A stretch of 9,998 nucleotides of DNA, taken from NCBI GenBank assembly GCA_021784495.1, contig JAJXSQ010000045.1:1-9998 (forward strand), read 5' to 3'. The position numbers and the translations under genes were made by a program. Position 1 is the stretch's first letter, and each line of letters begins with the position of its first letter. Source of the DNA: Myxococcales bacterium (GTDB lineage Bacteria > Myxococcota > Myxococcia > Myxococcales > Anaeromyxobacteraceae). This document shows positions 5,707 to 9,998 of the stretch, in pieces. The notes below the pieces were generated by a model that did not search any database, was not told where the DNA came from, and saw nothing but the letters and a program-made list of their open reading frames with translations.

Positions 5707-7227
5707 ATGCGTCGGCTCCTGCCGCTCCTGCTCCTGGTCGCGGGCTGCGACGATCGGGCGCCCTTCCAGCCGCCGCCGATGGACAGCTTCTACTTCCCGT
5801 CCGGCCTGGCGCTCACCGCGCCGGCCGGCGGCAACCAGACGCTCCTCGTCGCGTCCTCCAACTTCGACCTCCAGTTCCTCCCGGGCTCCGGCGGGACCCT
5901 CCTCGCGGTCGACCCCCGGCCCGCCACCGAGGGCGGGTCGGCGGTCGCCGGCGGGAACCTCCTCGACGGGCACCTCCTCGGTCCCGGCGCGCGGCTCGGC
6001 AGCTTCACCGGGCCGCTCGTCCTCGTCGACGGGACCAGCTGCCCCGGCGCCGCCGCGGCGCTCCCCAGCGGCAAGGCGGCGCTCACCGCCTCCCGCTTCA
6101 ACCAGGATCTCCAGCTCGTCGGGCTCCTCGACGACGGCTCCGTCGAGGCGTGCGGGGCGGCGGGCTGCGGCGTCCCGCTCGACGGGCGGTTCCTCGATCC
6201 CTACGCGATCACGCTCGCCTGCCGGGCCGACGGCGCCCGCCGGTCCGCGTTCGTCGGCTACCTCCGCACGCCCCCCCAGTGGATCATCCCGCCGGTGGTC
6301 CCGCCGGCCCCCGCGCTCCCCGTCTTCATCCCCGCCGACACCGGCTGGGTGACGGAGGTCGACCTCGACGATCCGGGGCTCCGCAGCCGGTCGATCTCGC
6401 TCGTCCCCGGCCCGGTCGGCGCGATGGCCTACGACGCGACGGCCGACCAGCTCTACCTCCTCGGCCACTACCAGACGACGATCGCGCCGGCGACGGCCCC
6501 GGTCACCGTGTTCGATCTCTCGGCGTGCCGGGCGACCGATCCGACCTGCCCGCTGCCGGCGAGCGTCACCGTCGACCTCTTCCCGATCTTCCACGGGATC
6601 GATCTCCAGCAGATCGTCCTCTCCACGGTGCAGCCCGGCCTCTCGCGGCGCGCCTACGTCCTGGCGCGCCTCTTCGACGCGGATCAGGCGGCGGTGAACT
6701 TCACCCGGCCCACGACCGATCTCGGCGGGGTGCTCCTCGTCCTCGATCTGACCCCCGGGCCCGACGGCCACCCGCTCCTGACCGTCCTGCGCGCCGTCCA
6801 GACCGGGATCGGGCCGGGGGACCTGAAGCTCCTCCCGGCGCGCCCCGGGCAGCGCGACCTGATGGTGGTCACCAGCTCCACCGACGGCGTGCTCTGGGTC
6901 TACGACGACGATCAGGGGACCCTGGTCCGGAACATCCCCGTCGATCCGGGCTCCGGGACCGGGCTCATCGGCCGCGACCCATACGCCCTGGCGGTCGAGC
7001 CCGCGCCGCACCTCGACGCCGCCGGCGTCGAGAAGGACCGGGTCTACGTCGCGTCCTTCCTGCAGGACATGGTGAGCATCGTCGACGTGCCGGTCCTCGA
7101 CCCCGGGCAGGCCGACATCGTCCGGGACGCCGCCGGGCAGCCGCTCCGGATCGGCCCCGTCCAGTACAACGCGACGGTGCTCCCCGGCGGGTCGGTCACC
7201 CCCATCCTGCCGTTCCTCCCGCCATGA
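5707..7227 (+). CDS. putative beta-propeller-like lipoprotein, 506 aa, function unknown
   Basis: A short lipoprotein signal peptide (MRRLLPLLLLVAGC) gives a lipidated Cys14 followed by Asp-Asp. Asp at +2 is an inner-membrane retention signal in enterobacteria and is reported to act similarly in Myxococcus. After a Pro-rich linker (residues 18-24), repeated strand patterns suggest a YVTN/beta-propeller fold. Examples are FPSGLAL with LLVASSNFDL (30-55), GWVTEVDLDD and GAMAYDATADQLYLLG (213 onward), LWVYDDDQG, and the clearest blade, DPYALAVEP to VYVASFLQDMVSIVDV (424-463). A Pro-rich loop lies near 189-208. Six further cysteines (112, 149, 154, 172, 274, 281) could form disulfides outside the cytoplasm. 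No enzyme motif is visible. ATG 5707 lies 2 nt after the glyS stop, with GGAGG at 5691-5695 (11 nt away). Its stop overlaps the next start (ATGA). It probably works in the envelope with its neighbour. That is inference from arrangement. Confidence 0.88.
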   Translation: MRRLLPLLLLVAGCDDRAPFQPPPMDSFYFPSGLALTAPAGGNQTLLVASSNFDLQFLPGSGGTLLAVDPRPATEGGSAVAGGNLLDGHLLGPGARLGSFTGPLVLVDGTSCPGAAAALPSGKAALTASRFNQDLQLVGLLDDGSVEACGAAGCGVPLDGRFLDPYAITLACRADGARRSAFVGYLRTPPQWIIPPVVPPAPALPVFIPADTGWVTEVDLDDPGLRSRSISLVPGPVGAMAYDATADQLYLLGHYQTTIAPATAPVTVFDLSACRATDPTCPLPASVTVDLFPIFHGIDLQQIVLSTVQPGLSRRAYVLARLFDADQAAVNFTRPTTDLGGVLLVLDLTPGPDGHPLLTVLRAVQTGIGPGDLKLLPARPGQRDLMVVTSSTDGVLWVYDDDQGTLVRNIPVDPGSGTGLIGRDPYALAVEPAPHLDAAGVEKDRVYVASFLQDMVSIVDVPVLDPGQADIVRDAAGQPLRIGPVQYNATVLPGGSVTPILPFLPP

Positions 7228-9983
7228 TCGCACGCCGCCTCGCACCGCTCGCGCTCGCGGCGGTGCTCGCCTCCTGCAAGCAGAACGCGCTCCCGGGCCC
7301 GCAGTTCAACGGCCCGGCCGCGGTCGCCGTCTTCTGGGGGATCACCCCGAAGGTGCCGAACGTGGTCCACCCCTACGTGGCCGTCGCCAGCGAGAGCGGC
7401 GACGAGCTCCGGATCATGGACGCGATCGACTCGGGGATGGTACTGGCCCCGGTCCCGGTCCAGGCCCTCTCGGTCCCGACCGACTCCCGGCCGGCGCTCC
7501 TGACCGCCTGCAGCCTCGCCGATCACGACGCCGCGGGCCAGCCGCTCGCCGACCTCCTCGCCGTCGCCTCCCCGGGGCTGGTCCTCCGGCCGGACGGGCG
7601 CCTCGCGTCGGCGATCGAGATCGTCCAGACCTGGAACCCGGCCACGGTCGTGGTGCCGTCGCTCGACGTCGACGTCGGGCTCCTCGCCGCGGCGACCCCG
7701 TCGCTCCCGGCCTCGGCCCAGCAGGCGGTGATCCGCAGCCTGATCGCCGTCCCGATCCCCCAGGCGCTCGTCGCCGGCGTCTGGCAGCCCACCCCGGGCG
7801 CGGTGCGGCTCCTCGCCAGCCTCTCCGGCGACCTCCTCCTCGTCGCCGACTTCGCGCGCGGGAGCGACGGCCAGTCGATCGTCGCCCTGGGGGCGCCGTC
7901 GATCCAGCCGCTCACCGCGGCCCCGGCGGGCGGGAGCCCGACGCCCTTCCAGGCCGTCGCCTTCGCCGCCTCTCCCGACGGGCGCCACGTCTACGCCGCC
8001 AGCCCGGATCCGGTCGCCGGCGTGCAGGGGGTCGCGGAGATCGACCTGCTCGGCACCCCGCCGGCGCTCGCGGTCCGCGGGATCGACGCCGGGGGGCCGA
8101 CCACGGCCGTCGCGGCGGGGGTGGTCGGCGAGTTCACCGGCTTCGCGCCGCTGCCGGCGCCGCCGGCCGTCGCGCCGTTCCCGCCGGCCCCCGATCAGTT
8201 CGGGACGCCGGCCCTGCGGGTCTACGCCTCCTACGATCCCTCCGCCTGCGGCCGGGATCTGCCGCTCGCCTGCGGCGTGGTGGTGCTCGATCCGGTCGCG
8301 GGGACGAGGCTCCCGGATCCCGCCCCGGACGGCGGCGCCAGCGGACCGCCGCGGCTCCCCTGGATGGCGCCGATCCCGATGGACGGCCAGGTCCAGGCGC
8401 TGCTCTACGTCCCGCCGCCGACCTGGGGGAGCTACACCGCGGCGGGGAACCTGATCTACCCCGGCGGGCCGACGCTGGCGGCGGGGACGGACCTCCTCCA
8501 GCAGATCCAGCCGCTCACCAACTTCGTCCTTTACACGACCGGGGTCGTGGCCGCGGCCACCTCGTCGGGCGGCATCGCCCTCGTCGACGCCGGCCACTGG
8601 GCGGTCGCCAACGACCAGTCGGCGCTCTCCGACGCGAACCTGCTCACGCCCAACCGGACCCGGCTCGACACCGCCTACAGCGCCCAGCCGGCGACCAAGT
8701 TCGTCGGCGTAGAGCCGGTGGCCTGGTCCTTCACCACCCCCTACCTCGGGCTCTGGTACCTCGGCTCGAACGCGCTCGCCGCGATCCCGGTCGACGTGAA
8801 CGACCCGGTCGACGCCAGCGGGGGCATCCTCCCGGTCGACGAGCTCGCGGGCGTGACCCCGGGCTTCACCCCGACCGACACCTTCACCCTCACCTGGCAG
8901 GGGAAGCTCCCGTCGCTCGACACGCGGGGCGGGCAGCTCCACGCGGCGGCCGCCGGGGGGTTCGACTGGGTCGCGGTCCAGGCGCCGACCGGCCTCACCG
9001 GCGCCGGCGACGAGCCCTTCGCCGACGTCGCGCGGCTCTACGACCCGACCCTCGGCGTCCACGTCGGCGATCTCGTCGAGGTGACCCCGAGCCCGGCGGA
9101 CGTCGCCGCCGGGCGGTGCCCGCTCGGCCCGTTCACCCTGGTGATCACCGGCTTCCTCTACCCCGACCCGGTGAACTACCCCGGGGGCGCGGTGTCGGTG
9201 CAGCCCGCGCCGACCGCGCAGCAGCCCTTCAACTGGTCCGATCTCCTCGGCACCACCCGGATCTACGCCGATCCGCACTGCCTCGACGCCGTGGCCGCCA
9301 CCTCGGGCTCGCTCCTCCGGGCGGTGAGCGTCCGCGCGTCGGGGCTGGTGCTCGTCGGCCTGGCCACCGGGTACGCCGGGCGACCGACCCTCGCCCAGGC
9401 GAGCGATCCGACCCAGATCGCGTCGATCCCACCCTTCACCTTCCAGTACCAGGCGGAGGCGCCGCTCGCCTGCCCGACGGCGCCGCCCGGCGGCGCCTGG
9501 CCGCCGGCGACGCCGATCTCCGACGCGCAGCGGCTCGCCTGCGAGGAGCTCGTCCTGGCGCGGCGCGCCCGGCGCTCCTCCTACGTGATCGAGCAGTGCC
9601 CCGCCGCCGATCTCACCTGCCAGGCCAACTGGCCGTACCTGACCACGGCGCCGATCGCCAACGGGCCGGTCTTCTCCTTCCGGGTGGCCCTCCTCGAGCA
9701 CCCGAACCTGGCCCTCCCGGCCACGCAGTCGCTGGGGACGCCGGAGCGGGACACGACGCTGACCCTCAACTTCGCGAGCGGGATCCTCCCCATCGAGCGC
9801 AAGCCGCTCGCCTCCGGGACCGGCTTCGCCGCGGAGCTGCCCGACGGGCTGTCGCGCTACGACCGGTCCTCCTTCACGCTCAACCCGGGGGACGGCATGC
9901 AGATCTTCGCCAGCTACCCGGGGAACCTCCTCCTCGAGTTCTCGCCGCAGGCGCCCTCCGGGGCGGTCGGCGTCTTCCACTAG
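7224..9983 (+). CDS. large putative surface lipoprotein, 919 aa, beta-rich, function unknown
   Basis: The N-terminus has two Arg, a hydrophobic core and lipobox VLAS-C, giving lipidated Cys18 with Lys at +2. Lys at +2 is, as I recall, linked to extracellular-matrix or surface lipoproteins in Myxococcus xanthus. Residues 28-66 (FNGPAAVAV, then PYVAVASESGDELRIMD) resemble the first blade of the preceding lipoprotein. Another propeller-like unit reads AFAASPDGRHVYAAS (246-260). The region to about 420 is probably a beta-propeller. Residues 550-720 look like a different beta-sandwich module (TWQGKLPS at 557-564, GDLVEVTPSPADV, TLVITGFLYPDP). The C-terminal 170 residues hold a cysteine cluster (750, 773, 792, 799) and end in strand-rich sequence. 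There is no transmembrane segment after the signal and no recognised catalytic motif. ATG 7224 overlaps the upstream TGA and has no Shine-Dalgarno, pointing to coupled translation. The protein is complete: TAG is at 9981-9983. Confidence 0.9.
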   Translation: MIARRLAPLALAAVLASCKQNALPGPQFNGPAAVAVFWGITPKVPNVVHPYVAVASESGDELRIMDAIDSGMVLAPVPVQALSVPTDSRPALLTACSLADHDAAGQPLADLLAVASPGLVLRPDGRLASAIEIVQTWNPATVVVPSLDVDVGLLAAATPSLPASAQQAVIRSLIAVPIPQALVAGVWQPTPGAVRLLASLSGDLLLVADFARGSDGQSIVALGAPSIQPLTAAPAGGSPTPFQAVAFAASPDGRHVYAASPDPVAGVQGVAEIDLLGTPPALAVRGIDAGGPTTAVAAGVVGEFTGFAPLPAPPAVAPFPPAPDQFGTPALRVYASYDPSACGRDLPLACGVVVLDPVAGTRLPDPAPDGGASGPPRLPWMAPIPMDGQVQALLYVPPPTWGSYTAAGNLIYPGGPTLAAGTDLLQQIQPLTNFVLYTTGVVAAATSSGGIALVDAGHWAVANDQSALSDANLLTPNRTRLDTAYSAQPATKFVGVEPVAWSFTTPYLGLWYLGSNALAAIPVDVNDPVDASGGILPVDELAGVTPGFTPTDTFTLTWQGKLPSLDTRGGQLHAAAAGGFDWVAVQAPTGLTGAGDEPFADVARLYDPTLGVHVGDLVEVTPSPADVAAGRCPLGPFTLVITGFLYPDPVNYPGGAVSVQPAPTAQQPFNWSDLLGTTRIYADPHCLDAVAATSGSLLRAVSVRASGLVLVGLATGYAGRPTLAQASDPTQIASIPPFTFQYQAEAPLACPTAPPGGAWPPATPISDAQRLACEELVLARRARRSSYVIEQCPAADLTCQANWPYLTTAPIANGPVFSFRVALLEHPNLALPATQSLGTPERDTTLTLNFASGILPIERKPLASGTGFAAELPDGLSRYDRSSFTLNPGDGMQIFASYPGNLLLEFSPQAPSGAVGVFH

Positions 9984-9998
9984 AGGCGAGGGGCCGCC

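Noticed and set aside
5679..7223. Extension of the 919-aa lipoprotein frame upstream through the first lipoprotein (apparent 1434-codon frame)
   Set aside because: The extra part is an off-frame Arg/Pro read. A signal peptide with lipobox begins exactly at ATG 7224.
5500..7245. Minus-strand open frame of 581 codons opposite the first lipoprotein
   Set aside because: Composition is dominated by Arg, Asp, Glu and Gly as expected from reverse reading of GC-rich codons; no motif or start signal.
7044..9980. Minus-strand open frame of 978 codons opposite the 919-aa lipoprotein
   Set aside because: It mirrors the plus-strand gene almost exactly and its translation is an Arg/Gly/Glu/Asp-rich mix without domains or a signal peptide. 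The plus strand has a lipobox start and coherent strands. Long antisense frames are expected at this GC content.
1..9998. Mobile elements, CRISPR arrays, tRNA or rRNA genes, long repeats
   Set aside because: I saw no transposase-like protein, regularly spaced repeats, tRNA-like cloverleaf or rRNA sequence anywhere in the window.

Overview
The window is one densely packed, plus-strand segment of a very GC-rich Gram-negative chromosome. Third codon positions are almost always G or C. Three predicted outer-envelope lipoproteins, the alpha2beta2 type of glycyl-tRNA synthetase and a Tgl/PilF-like pilotin together suggest a myxobacterium. An Anaeromyxobacter-like member of Myxococcota is my best guess, inferred from composition and gene content rather than from any search. 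All credible genes read left to right; the long minus-strand open frames are high-GC shadows.

Left part (1-892): the 3' end of a gene that begins outside the window, with a beta-rich domain at its C-terminus, is followed 14 nt later by a 154-residue protein of unknown function with its own strong Shine-Dalgarno. Next (967-2513) comes a six-TPR lipoprotein of the type IV pilus PilF/PilW/Tgl family. Its stop codon overlaps the GTG start of the DNA-repair gene recO (GTGA overlap).

Middle part (2514-5704): a 120-nt spacer carries a GC hairpin and a good sigma70-type promoter (TTGACA, 17 nt, TACGGT). It drives glyQ and glyS, which encode the alpha and beta subunits of glycyl-tRNA synthetase. The promoter and ribosome binding site fix the glyQ start at GTG 2634.

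Right part (5705-9983): two large lipoproteins of 506 and 919 residues follow glyS with a 2-nt gap and then an ATGA overlap, so the glyQS promoter may express all four genes. Both appear to start with beta-propeller-like blades. Their +2 residues differ (Asp and Lys), which may send them to different envelope compartments. I cannot assign a function to this pair, and it is the most likely place for an undescribed system. There are no RNA genes, mobile elements, CRISPR arrays or long repeats that I can support, and no stretch over 300 bases lacks a gene.
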